64,000 bases of DNA. Source: ZC4RG42 sp003242425. GTDB lineage: Bacteria > Pseudomonadota > Gammaproteobacteria > Burkholderiales > SG8-39. The position numbers and the translations under genes were made by a program. Position 1 is the stretch's first letter. Every line of letters begins with the position of its first letter. A model generated the notes under the pieces. That model was not told the origin of the DNA, did not search any database, and was given only the letters and a program-made list of their open reading frames with translations. Where the stretch lies: NCBI GenBank assembly GCA_937907425.1, contig CALCIE010000024.1, positions 1-64,000 of the forward strand. The letters are read 5' to 3'. Of the stretch, positions 1-9,131 are shown one piece after another.

Positions 1-2144
<2,144 letters not shown>

Positions 2145-2159
2145 GGCGAACGTTCGAGG

Positions 2160-2185
2160 AAAAACAAAAGCCCGCGCGGGCGGGC
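2160..2185 (-). terminator. Intrinsic terminator in the metH leader (candidate attenuator)
   Basis: Read on the minus strand, a 6-bp all-GC stem (GCCCGC, loop CCGC, GCGGGC) is followed at once by TTTTGTTTTT. It ends about 15 nt before the metH ATG. The only gene upstream, ompW, points the other way, so this terminator can only act on transcripts that lead into metH. That suggests attenuation of metH; the effect itself is inferred. Confidence 0.6.
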
Positions 2186-2264
2186 AGGTTCAGCGCGCGT
2201 ATTGCGTGATGTGCATCAAGTCACGCGCGCTTTGAAGGCTAAAGGGTTGATGCTTCAGTGTCAA
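2186..2264 (-). promoter_or_regulatory. metH promoter candidate and structured leader
   Basis: On the minus strand a perfect -35 TTGACA (2264-2259) is followed after 17 nt by a weak -10 TAGCCT (2241-2236), predicting a start near 2229. The leader then holds a perfect 9-bp helix between 2192-2200 and 2223-2231. An alternative helix GCGTGA/TCACGC (2204-2209 with 2221-2226) shares bases with it and excludes it. Two competing folds upstream of a terminator are typical of attenuators and riboswitches. I could not match a named riboswitch class. Confidence 0.4.
2206..2219. promoter_or_regulatory. FNR-type palindrome between metH and ompW
   Basis: GTGATGTGCATCAA differs at one position from the FNR/ANR consensus TTGAT-N4-ATCAA. 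It lies about 141 bp upstream of the predicted ompW start. It also lies inside the predicted metH leader, where the same bases could form an RNA hairpin. Either reading is possible. Confidence 0.4.
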
Positions 2265-2305
2265 TTTGGCTAGGCGGCGCAAAACCCCTGGTCCATGCAT
2301 GGCTT

Positions 2306-2319
2306 TTGATCCTGGTCAA
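2306..2319 (+). promoter_or_regulatory. FNR-type site of the ompW promoter
   Basis: TTGATCCTGGTCAA matches TTGAT-N4-ATCAA with one mismatch. Its centre is at 2312.5. A -10-like CATACT at 2341-2346 predicts transcription from about 2354, which puts the site at -41.5, the position of class II FNR activation. A perfect 12-bp palindrome, TGGTTTAAACCA (2354-2365), sits at the predicted start and could be a further operator. The E. coli ompW gene is also FNR-controlled. Confidence 0.6.
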
Positions 2320-2381
2320 GCGTTCGGTCCGGGCCGAAACCATACTTCACGCGTGGTTTAAACCATGTATGGAGAACGCGA

Positions 2382-2987
2382 ATGAAAAAAGCAGTACTCG
2401 GGGTCTGTGCGCTGACGCTCGCGAGCATGGCCGCGCCGGCGCTGGCAGCGGACGCGGAAAGCCCGTGGCTCGTGCGTGTGCGCGCGCTGCACATGGAAGT
2501 CGACAACGGCAACAGCCCGAAGGCCGGTGTGTCGCTGGACGACAAGACCTTCCCGGAAGTCGACATCAGCTATTTCTTCTCGAAGAACGTCGCTGCGGAA
2601 CTGATCCTGACCTATCCGCAGAAGCATGATGTCCATCTGAAAGGTGTGGGCAACATTGGCAGCATCAAGCATCTGCCGCCGACGCTGACGCTGCAGTACC
2701 ACTTCATGCCCGAGAGCAACTTCAAGCCCTATATCGGCGCGGGCATCAACTATACCCGTCTGACCAGCGTCGATATCGACGTGCCGGGCGTCAGAGTCGA
2801 TCGCAACAGCTTCGGCTTCGCCGTTCAGGCCGGCTTCGACTACAAGCTGACCAAGAACTGGTACCTGAACGTGGACGTGAAATACGTCGACATCGACACC
2901 GATGTGAAGCAGGCCGGCGTCGGTAAGCTGACCACGCTGAAAGTGGATCCCTTCCTCTACAGCGTCGGTATCGGCTACCGCTTCTAA
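2382..2987 (+). CDS. ompW: OmpW-family outer membrane porin
   Basis: This 201-residue protein is a predicted eight-stranded outer membrane beta-barrel of the OmpW family, which forms a narrow channel for small hydrophobic molecules. A signal peptide ends at PALAA near residue 22. The family hallmarks are FKPYIGAGINYT near residue 112, a DYKLTKNWYLNVDVKY strand, and a C-terminal phenylalanine (YRF), the barrel assembly signal. A GGAGA Shine-Dalgarno precedes the ATG. The upstream FNR-type site suggests expression under low oxygen. A terminator follows. Family assignment is firm; the natural substrate is unknown. Confidence 0.92.
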   Translation: MKKAVLGVCALTLASMAAPALAADAESPWLVRVRALHMEVDNGNSPKAGVSLDDKTFPEVDISYFFSKNVAAELILTYPQKHDVHLKGVGNIGSIKHLPPTLTLQYHFMPESNFKPYIGAGINYTRLTSVDIDVPGVRVDRNSFGFAVQAGFDYKLTKNWYLNVDVKYVDIDTDVKQAGVGKLTTLKVDPFLYSVGIGYRF

Positions 2988-3030
2988 AAAAAGGAAACAG
3001 GGTCGTCACAGGGAGGGGAGAAAAGCAAAA

Positions 3031-3055
3031 CGGGCGCCGTATGGCGCCCGTTTTT
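3031..3055. terminator. Bidirectional terminator between ompW and amtB
   Basis: An 8-bp GC stem (CGGGCGCC, loop GTAT, GGCGCCCG) is followed by TTTTT on the plus strand and preceded by AAAA, so it also reads as a terminator on the minus strand. It lies between the ends of two convergent genes, ompW (stop 2987) and amtB (stop 3073). Confidence 0.85.
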
Positions 3056-3072
3056 GCTGCAGCGCAAGCGCT

Positions 3073-4425
3073 TTAGAGGTAGTACGCGCTTTCGCCGTGG
3101 GAGTTGATGTCCAGCCCCTCGCGTTCCTCTTCCTCGGTGACGCGCAGGCCGAGGATCATGTCCACCACCTTATAGGCGATGAAGGCCACCACGGCCGACC
3201 AGACGATGGTGATCAGCACGCCCTTCGCCTGGACCAGCAACTGGCTGGCGATCACATAATCGGCGCCTTGGGTGCCGCCCAGACCCGGCGCGGCGAACAC
3301 GCCGGTGAGCAGCGCGCCGACGATGCCGCCCACGCCGTGGACGCCGAACACATCGAAGGCGTCGTCCGCGCGCAGCATGCGCTTCAGCCCGTTCACGCCC
3401 CAGAGGCACACCAGACCGGCGACCAGGCCGATGATGATGGCGCCCATCGGGCCGACGAAACCGGCCGCCGGCGTGATCGCCACCAGGCCGGCCACCGCAC
3501 CCGAGGCCGCGCCCAGCATCGAGGCCTTGCCCTTGGCCAGCGCTTCACCCGCGAGCCACGACATGGTTGCCGCGCCCGTGGCGACGATGGTGTTGACGAA
3601 AGCCAGCGAGGCGGTGCCGTTCGCGCCCAGCGCGGAGCCGGCGTTGAAGCCGAACCAGCCCACCCACAGCAGCGAGGCGCCCACCATGGTCAGCGTGAGC
3701 GAGTGCGGGGGCATCGCTTCCTTGCCGAAGCCGATGCGCTTGCCCAGCACATAGGCGCCGACCAGGCCCGCGACGCCGGCGTTGATGTGCACCACCGTGC
3801 CGCCGGCGAAGTCGAGCGCGCCGTCCTGGAACAGCAGGCCCGGCTCGGCCCACACCATGTGCGCCATCGGGATGTAGCAGAAGGTGAACCACAGCACCGA
3901 GAACAGCAGCACGCTGGAGAACTTGATGCGCTCGGCGTAGGAGCCGACGATCAGCGCCGTGGTGATGGCGGCGAAGGTCGACTGGAAGGCGATGAACACA
4001 TACTCGGGAATCGAGCCCGACAGGGTATCGGGCGTGATGCCGATCAGGAACGCCTTGTCGAAGGTCCCGTAGAACGAACCGCCGCCCTCGAACGCCAGAC
4101 TGTAGCCGTACAGGCACCACAGCACGGTGATCGTCGAGAAGATCGCGAACACCTGCAGCAGCACCGACAGCGTGTTCTTCGCGCGCGCGAGGCCGCCGTA
4201 GAACAGCGCCAGCCCGGGAATGGTCATCAGGATGACCAGCATGGTGGAGGTGAGCACCCAAGCGGTATCCCCGCTGTCGAGCTTGGGCGCTTCTTCGGCA
4301 GCGGCTTCGGCGGGTGCGGCGGCTTCGGTGGCCGCCGGCGCATCGCCCGGGAGCTCCTGCGCCATGCCGGGTGCGGCGAAAGCGAGCGCCGCTAACATCA
4401 TCAGCCAAACGATGAATCGTTTCAT
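3073..4425 (-). CDS. amtB: Ammonium transporter AmtB
   Basis: AmtB conducts ammonium or ammonia across the inner membrane and is blocked by GlnK when nitrogen is plentiful. The protein has 450 residues with a cleavable signal peptide ending near GMAQ and an Ala/Glu-rich linker. About eleven membrane segments follow, with family motifs DTAWVL, GLALFYGGL, AGG-TVVHINAG and FGVHGVGGIVG, the last carrying a pore histidine. The chosen ATG has a good GAGGGG Shine-Dalgarno; an in-frame TTG five codons upstream overlaps the glnK stop and is less likely. It is the last gene of the torF-glnK-amtB operon. Confidence 0.95.
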   Translation of the reverse strand: MKRFIVWLMMLAALAFAAPGMAQELPGDAPAATEAAAPAEAAAEEAPKLDSGDTAWVLTSTMLVILMTIPGLALFYGGLARAKNTLSVLLQVFAIFSTITVLWCLYGYSLAFEGGGSFYGTFDKAFLIGITPDTLSGSIPEYVFIAFQSTFAAITTALIVGSYAERIKFSSVLLFSVLWFTFCYIPMAHMVWAEPGLLFQDGALDFAGGTVVHINAGVAGLVGAYVLGKRIGFGKEAMPPHSLTLTMVGASLLWVGWFGFNAGSALGANGTASLAFVNTIVATGAATMSWLAGEALAKGKASMLGAASGAVAGLVAITPAAGFVGPMGAIIIGLVAGLVCLWGVNGLKRMLRADDAFDVFGVHGVGGIVGALLTGVFAAPGLGGTQGADYVIASQLLVQAKGVLITIVWSAVVAFIAYKVVDMILGLRVTEEEEREGLDINSHGESAYYL

Positions 4426-4436
4426 TGCGATTCCCC

Positions 4437-4775
4437 TCAAAGTGCTTCGACGCCGGTCTCGCCGGTGCGAATACGAATGACCTGTTCGAGGTCGAAAACA
4501 AAGATCTTGCCGTCGCCGATCTTCCCGGTATGGGCGGACTTCTCGATGGCTTCGATGGCCTGTTCGAGCAGACCGTCGTCGATGGCGACTTCGATCTTCA
4601 CCTTGGGCAGGAAGTCGACGACGTATTCCGCGCCCCGGTACAGCTCGGTATGGCCCTTTTGACGGCCGAAGCCCTTCACTTCGGTGACCGTGATGCCCTG
4701 CACACCGATGCTCGACAATGCCTCGCGGACTTCGTCGAGCTTGAACGGCTTGATGATGGCGGTGACGAGTTTCAT
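4437..4775 (-). CDS. glnK: Nitrogen regulatory protein P-II (GlnK)
   Basis: This 112-residue trimeric signal protein reads 2-oxoglutarate, ATP/ADP and glutamine status and plugs AmtB. The start MKLVTAIIKPFKLDEVREAL and the T-loop RGAEYVVDF with the uridylylated tyrosine (Y51) are present, as is the GDGKIFV stretch of the C-loop. AAGGAG lies seven bases before the ATG. It sits 44 nt after the porin gene and 11 nt before amtB, so the three genes should share the sigma-54 transcript from 5585. The link to amtB favours GlnK over GlnB. Confidence 0.95.
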   Translation of the reverse strand: MKLVTAIIKPFKLDEVREALSSIGVQGITVTEVKGFGRQKGHTELYRGAEYVVDFLPKVKIEVAIDDGLLEQAIEAIEKSAHTGKIGDGKIFVFDLEQVIRIRTGETGVEAL

Positions 4776-4819
4776 AGGAACTCCTTGGTGTGGCGCGACC
4801 GGTCGAGGCCGGTCATGCG

Positions 4820-5551
4820 TTAAAACGACTTGCCGACCGAAAGCACCACGGTGGTGTCGCCCAGGTTGCCGTACACATCGTCGTCGGCGTCGGTACCGAT
4901 GACGGCCGCGCTCAGCGCCCAGCCCTGCAGGTCGTAAGTCAGACCCAGCTTGTAGTCGAAGTAGTCGGCGTCGGGCGTGTCCTTCACGTCCTGGTAGCCG
5001 ACGTGCGCGACCAGCGACAGCTTGTCGGATAGCGGGAACTCGCCGTTCAGCTCGTAGTAGATCGAGCCCTTGGCGTCCTTGCTGGCGAACCACTTGTCCG
5101 AGACGCCGTACCAGATCTTGGCGCTGATCGGACCGTAACCCGCCCCGATATAGAGCTCAGTCGTGTCGTAGCGGGTGTTCGTGCCCGCCACTTTCGCGCC
5201 AGGGTAGTAGTACTGCAGCACGCCGATGTCGTAGCTGAAGCCCTCGACTTCGCCGCGATAGCCGGCGTAGAGATCCATCTCCAGACCGGCGCCGCCGTTG
5301 AACAGGTCGGTCGTCACGCTGGCGTTCCAGTTGCCGATGTAGAAGCCGCTGGCGTGCTCGTAATCGAAACCGCCCTGAATCCCGGGGTCGCGATCGGTTT
5401 GCGAAATGCCGCGGAACCGGTAGTCCGACACGAGCGCGAAATTGCCGCTGAAGGAATGCGGCGATTCGGCGCCGGCGCTGTCTTGAGCGTGCGCGAGGCT
5501 CGGTACGGCGAAAGCACCCGCAACGACGGAAGCAAGAATGAGTTTTTTCAC
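4820..5551 (-). CDS. TorF-family putative porin, first gene of the glnK-amtB operon
   Basis: A 243-residue predicted outer membrane beta-barrel with signal peptide MKKLILASVVAGAFAVPSLAHA and a C-terminal phenylalanine (VGKSF). The motif SDYRFRGISQTDRDPGIQGG near residue 42 is the hallmark of the TorF/conserved-hypothetical porin family often found next to glnK-amtB in betaproteobacteria. Translation starts at GTG with AAGGGG eight bases before it. Its place directly behind the sigma-54/NtrC promoter implies that it is made under nitrogen limitation. A role in letting a nitrogen compound through the outer membrane is inference only. Confidence 0.85.
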   Translation of the reverse strand: MKKLILASVVAGAFAVPSLAHAQDSAGAESPHSFSGNFALVSDYRFRGISQTDRDPGIQGGFDYEHASGFYIGNWNASVTTDLFNGGAGLEMDLYAGYRGEVEGFSYDIGVLQYYYPGAKVAGTNTRYDTTELYIGAGYGPISAKIWYGVSDKWFASKDAKGSIYYELNGEFPLSDKLSLVAHVGYQDVKDTPDADYFDYKLGLTYDLQGWALSAAVIGTDADDDVYGNLGDTTVVLSVGKSF

Positions 5552-5595
5552 TTTGTGGCCCCTTTTCTGAGTGAGAAATCAGCACGAGGCCCTTC

Positions 5596-5611
5596 AGCAC
5601 TACCTATGCCA
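5596..5611 (-). promoter_or_regulatory. Sigma-54 promoter of the torF-glnK-amtB operon
   Basis: On the minus strand TGGCATAGGTAGTGCT matches the -24/-12 consensus TGGCACG-N4-TTGCW, with the essential GG and GC exactly spaced. Transcription is predicted from about 5585, 34 nt before the porin GTG. AT-rich sequence at 5614-5643 lies between this promoter and the NtrC-type sites and includes a weak IHF-like match. Confidence 0.8.
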
Positions 5612-5674
5612 GAACAAAAATGATTGAATTTTCAATTGGTTACGCCAAAATCGCGGCATTGTCACGGCGAGAAG

Positions 5675-5689
5675 GCACCGAGTTGGTGC
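5675..5689. promoter_or_regulatory. NtrC-type enhancer site, proximal
   Basis: GCACCGAGTTGGTGC matches GCACYA-N3-TGGTGC at 11 of 12 defined positions. Its centre lies about 97 bp upstream of the predicted sigma-54 start. It pairs with the site at 5707-5721. Confidence 0.75.
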
Positions 5690-5706
5690 GCGGCGGCGCG
5701 CGCGCC

Positions 5707-5721
5707 GCACCATCCAGGTGC
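5707..5721. promoter_or_regulatory. NtrC-type enhancer site, distal
   Basis: GCACCATCCAGGTGC matches GCACYA-N3-TGGTGC at 11 of 12 positions. Its centre is 32 bp from the proximal site, three helical turns, the same spacing as the paired NtrC sites of E. coli glnAp2. Confidence 0.75.
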
Positions 5722-5747
5722 TCTGCGGGGTGCGCGCAATGACGCTG

Positions 5748-5756
5748 TGCTAGACT
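5748..5756 (+). promoter_or_regulatory. Extended -10 promoter candidate for ubiK
   Basis: TGCTAGACT has the TG of an extended -10 and a -10 hexamer (TAGACT) with four of six consensus bases. It would start transcription near 5763, about 17 nt before the ubiK ATG. No good -35 is visible. The distal NtrC-type site is only about 30 bp upstream. Confidence 0.35.
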
Positions 5757-5779
5757 GGCCCGGTCACAAAGGACGCGCC

Positions 5780-6025
5780 ATGCCGAACAAGGACTTTCTG
5801 GACGAACTCAACCGGCGCCTGAGCGAGATCTTCGCGCAGAGCCCGGCCAAGGACATCGAGCGCAACGTGCGCGCGATGCTGACTTCGATGTTTGCGCGCC
5901 TCGATCTGGTGACTCGGGAGGAATTCGACGTGCAGGCCGAATTGCTTGCGCGCACCCAACAAAAGCTCGCCGAGCTGGAAGCGCGCCTGGCGGCACTGGA
6001 AGCCGCCCCCTCAAAAGAGGATTGA
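5780..6025 (+). CDS. ubiK: Ubiquinone biosynthesis accessory factor UbiK (YqiC/BMFP family)
   Basis: An 81-residue coiled-coil protein. UbiK helps assemble the ubiquinone synthesis complex together with UbiJ, whose gene lies at 61137-61721. The sequence shows the family core FLDELNRRLSEIF, a conserved MLTSMFARLDLVTREEFDVQ segment and a C-terminal coiled coil rich in Leu, Glu and Ala (LAELEARLAALE). AAAGGA precedes the ATG by six bases. An upstream in-frame extension from 5624 lacks family similarity and runs through the regulatory region, so it is not used. comM follows after six bases. Confidence 0.88.
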   Translation: MPNKDFLDELNRRLSEIFAQSPAKDIERNVRAMLTSMFARLDLVTREEFDVQAELLARTQQKLAELEARLAALEAAPSKED

Positions 6026-6031
6026 AGCACG

Positions 6032-7534
6032 ATGGCGCTCGCACTGTTGCACAGTCGAGCGCTCACCGGAGTGGATGCCCCGGCCGTCACGGTGGAAGTA
6101 CATCTGGCCAACGGACTTCCCAGTTTTGCGATCGTCGGCCTGCCCGATACCGAAGTGAAGGAATCGCGCGAGCGCGTGCGCGCCGCGCTGGTCAACTGCC
6201 ATTTCGAATTCCCCGCCCGGCGCATCACCGTCAACCTCGCGCCCGCCGACCTGCCCAAGGAGAGCGGACGTTTCGATCTGCCGATCGCGCTCGGTATCCT
6301 CGTCGCTTCGCAGCAGCTGCAAGCGGAAGGACTGGAGGATTACGAATTCGCCGGCGAGCTGTCGCTTTCGGGCGAATTGCGCGCCATCCGCGGCGCGCTG
6401 GCGATGACCTACCGCGCCGCGCGCAGCGGCCGCCGTTTCATCCTGCCGCAGGCGAGCGCGCGGGAAGCGGCGCTGGTGCGCGAGGCGCGGGTGCACGGCG
6501 CATCGAACCTGCTCGAAGTTTGCGCCCATCTCACCGGCCGCGCGCCCCTGCCGCTTGTGGAACCGGCATTCGACACGGCGCCGGTCGCGTATCCGGACCT
6601 CGCCGACGTCAAAGGCCAGTTGCACGCCAAGCGTGCCCTCGAAGTCGCCGCGGCCGGCCGGCACAGCCTGCTCTTCACCGGCCCGCCCGGCACCGGCAAG
6701 TCGATGCTGGCCGCGCGGCTGCCCGGTCTTCTGCCGCCCATGAGCGAAGAGGAAGCGCTGGAGGCCGCCGCGGTGCAATCGCTGGCGCATCAGGGCTTCG
6801 ATATCACGCGCTGGCGTCAGCGGCCTTTCCGCGCTCCGCATCACACCGCCTCGGCGGTCGCGCTGGTGGGCGGCGGCAGCGAGCCGCGCCCGGGCGAGAT
6901 TTCGCTCGCGCACCACGGCGTGCTGTTCCTCGACGAGCTGCCGGAGTTCGACCGGCGCGTGCTGGAGGTGCTGCGCGAGCCCATCGAATCGGGACGGGTG
7001 TCGATTTCGCGCGCGGTGCGGCAGAGCGATTTTCCGGCCCAGTTCCAGCTGGTCGCGGCGATGAACCCCTGCCCTTGCGGCTATCTCGGCCATCCCAGCG
7101 GACGCTGCCGTTGCACGCCCGACCAGATCGCGCGCTACCGCCACAAACTGTCGGGCCCCTTGCTCGACCGCATCGATCTGCACGTGGAAGTGCCGGCACT
7201 GTCGCAGGAGGAACTGACCGAGCGGCAACCGCAGGAAAGCAGCGCCGCCGTGCGCGAGCGCGTGACGCGCGCCTATGCCATGCAGTGCGAACGGCAGGGT
7301 AAACCGAACGCACTGCTCGGCACCCAGGAGATCGAGCGCTATTGCAAAGTCGACGCCGCCGCGGAGCGGTTGCTGCACAACGCGGTGGCGCGCCTCAACC
7401 TGTCCGCGCGCGGCTATCATCGCGTGCTGCGGCTGGCGCGCACCATCGCCGATCTCGCCGGCGAGCCGCAGATCGCCGCGGCGCATGTCGCGGAGGCGAT
7501 TCAGTACCGCCGCCTCGCCCACGAAGTTTCCTGA
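6032..7534 (+). CDS. comM: ComM/YifB-type Mg chelatase-like AAA+ ATPase
   Basis: A 500-residue AAA+ protein of the YifB family. ComM homologues act as hexameric helicases that extend branch migration during natural transformation. The N-terminal Lon-protease-like fold is followed by Walker A GPPGTGKSM near residue 214, the Mg-chelatase motif PFRAPHHTAS, Walker B LFLDELPEF and the NPCPCGY motif near residue 347. The C-terminal Mg-chelatase-related domain ends the protein. AGAGGA precedes the ATG and the gene lies 6 nt behind ubiK, so the two are probably co-transcribed. No other competence gene is adjacent. Confidence 0.92.
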   Translation: MALALLHSRALTGVDAPAVTVEVHLANGLPSFAIVGLPDTEVKESRERVRAALVNCHFEFPARRITVNLAPADLPKESGRFDLPIALGILVASQQLQAEGLEDYEFAGELSLSGELRAIRGALAMTYRAARSGRRFILPQASAREAALVREARVHGASNLLEVCAHLTGRAPLPLVEPAFDTAPVAYPDLADVKGQLHAKRALEVAAAGRHSLLFTGPPGTGKSMLAARLPGLLPPMSEEEALEAAAVQSLAHQGFDITRWRQRPFRAPHHTASAVALVGGGSEPRPGEISLAHHGVLFLDELPEFDRRVLEVLREPIESGRVSISRAVRQSDFPAQFQLVAAMNPCPCGYLGHPSGRCRCTPDQIARYRHKLSGPLLDRIDLHVEVPALSQEELTERQPQESSAAVRERVTRAYAMQCERQGKPNALLGTQEIERYCKVDAAAERLLHNAVARLNLSARGYHRVLRLARTIADLAGEPQIAAAHVAEAIQYRRLAHEVS

Positions 7535-7543
7535 TCCGACATC

Positions 7544-8371
7544 ATGGCCACCTACGCTATCGGCGACCTGCAGGGTTGCCTCGATCCTCTACTGGCGCTA
7601 TTGCGCGAGATCCGCTTCGATCCCCACGAAGACCGTCTGTGGTTCACCGGCGATTTGGTGAACCGCGGCCCGCAATCGCTCGAAACGCTGCGCTTCGTGC
7701 GCTCGCTCGGCGAACGCGCGATCACCGTGCTTGGCAATCATGACCTGCATCTGCTCGCGCTCGCCGCGGGTTGCGGCCGGCCGCGCGCGGACGACACGCT
7801 CGACGGAATCCTCAACGCCGGAGACCGCGACGAACTCCTCGAGTGGTTGCGCCGCCGGCCGATGCTGCATGCCGAAGGCGAATACGTGCTGGTGCACGCC
7901 GGCCTGCTGCCGCAGTGGAGCGTGCGGCAGGCGCGCGAGCTCGCGGCGGAGGTCGAGGCGCGGCTGCGCGCGCCGGACTACGGCGATTTCCTGGCAAAGC
8001 TGTGGGGCAACCAGCCCGACCGCTGGGACGACGCGCTGCAGGGCATCGACCGCTGGCGCGTGATCGTCAACGCCATGACGCGCATGCGCTTCTGCTCCGC
8101 CCAAGGCGTGATGGAGTTCCAGACCAAGGGCGAGGTGCGCGCCGCGCCGCCGGGCTACATGCCCTGGTTCGACGTGCCGGGCCGCGCGAGCGCCGATGCG
8201 ACCGTCGTGTTCGGCCACTGGTCGGCGCTCGGCTGGTACGAACGGCCCAATCTGCTGGGGCTGGACAGCGGCTGCGTGTGGGGCGGCCGCCTGACGGCGG
8301 TCAGACTGGAAGATCGCCGCGTTTTTCAGTGTGCCTGTGCGGCAGCGGCAGATCCAATGCGCGGGCAATAG
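7544..8371 (+). CDS. apaH: Bis(5'-nucleosyl)-tetraphosphatase, symmetrical (ApaH)
   Basis: ApaH cleaves Ap4A into two ADP molecules and can remove Np4 caps from RNA. The 275-residue length is typical. The calcineurin-like phosphoesterase motifs are clear: GDLQGC at residues 7-12, GDLVNRGP near 36, GNHD near 65 and VHAGLLPQW near 118. The usual folA/ksgA partners are absent; comM lies 9 nt upstream. The 3' end overlaps the convergent plsC gene by 71 nt, so both reading frames are used in that stretch. Confidence 0.95.
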   Translation: MATYAIGDLQGCLDPLLALLREIRFDPHEDRLWFTGDLVNRGPQSLETLRFVRSLGERAITVLGNHDLHLLALAAGCGRPRADDTLDGILNAGDRDELLEWLRRRPMLHAEGEYVLVHAGLLPQWSVRQARELAAEVEARLRAPDYGDFLAKLWGNQPDRWDDALQGIDRWRVIVNAMTRMRFCSAQGVMEFQTKGEVRAAPPGYMPWFDVPGRASADATVVFGHWSALGWYERPNLLGLDSGCVWGGRLTAVRLEDRRVFQCACAAAADPMRGQ

Positions 8372-9095
8372 CCGCTTCGGCCGCCCGCGCCAGTGCGCGG
8401 CGGTTGGTTTCCGCGGTGGCAAGCGGCGCCGTGATGTGTAGTTCGGCGACGAGTTTGCGCTGCGAAACGACGCGCCACAGCGAGCGCGCGAAACTCATCT
8501 CGCCCACGTAATGCGCCGCTTCGGCGCGTTCGCCGTCCGCCGTGCGGTAGCGCAAGCCCACCGGCAGGATCGCCGCCTGCGCGTCGATCGCCGGTTGCAG
8601 CAGCGCGGCGTGGAAGTGCCCGAGCGCCTCGCCCTCGCCGGTCGTGCCCTCCGGAAACACCGCCACGGTCCGCCCCGCCGTGAGCGTCGCGGCGATGAGG
8701 TCGTTGGTGTGACGCGCATGCGTGCGGCGTCCGCGGACGATGAACAGAGTGCCCACCTCGGCGACCAGCGCGCCGAGCAGCGGCCAGTCGCGGATCTCGG
8801 ATTTGGCGACGAACACGCCCGGCGCGTGGCTGTAGATGACGAAAATGTCGAGCCAGGAGAGGTGGTTCGCCACCACCATGCGGCGCGCAAGCGCCGGGAC
8901 GGCGCCGTAGGCGCGTACCTCCACGTCGAGGATGTCGAGCAGTTGCCGCGACCAGCGCCGGATTTCCCCGTCGCGCCCCGCGGTATCGAGTCTGGGAAAG
9001 CGCTTGCGGACGATGCGCTGCCCGTGGACGAAATGCGCGACCAGGCGCGCTAGGCGCAGCAGCCGGCGTGGCAGGGAGACGGTCGGGGCGGCCAT
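8301..9095 (-). CDS. plsC: 1-acyl-sn-glycerol-3-phosphate acyltransferase (PlsC family)
   Basis: A 264-residue membrane-associated acyltransferase of the PlsC/LPLAT family, which adds the second acyl chain to lysophosphatidate. The catalytic HX4D block appears as NHLSWLD near residue 77 and the substrate-binding block as FPEGTT near 150. A hydrophobic N-terminal segment could anchor it to the membrane. Its last 71 nt overlap apaH in antisense. The family contains paralogues with other acceptors (for example ornithine lipid synthesis), so the exact acceptor is not certain. Confidence 0.85.
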   Translation of the reverse strand: MAAPTVSLPRRLLRLARLVAHFVHGQRIVRKRFPRLDTAGRDGEIRRWSRQLLDILDVEVRAYGAVPALARRMVVANHLSWLDIFVIYSHAPGVFVAKSEIRDWPLLGALVAEVGTLFIVRGRRTHARHTNDLIAATLTAGRTVAVFPEGTTGEGEALGHFHAALLQPAIDAQAAILPVGLRYRTADGERAEAAHYVGEMSFARSLWRVVSQRKLVAELHITAPLATAETNRRALARAAEAAIARALDLPLPHRHTEKRGDLPV

Positions 9096-9131
9096 GGCGA
9101 GCGGCGATTGTATCGCCGCCCGTCCGGCCCT

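Noticed and set aside
2186..2264. SAH or SAM riboswitch before metH
   Set aside because: The leader is short and I could not find the conserved core of either class; kept only as an uncharacterised structured leader.
3097..4395. Open frame of 432 codons opposite amtB
   Set aside because: Shadow of amtB with low-complexity His/Arg/Gln/Asp composition and no domain.
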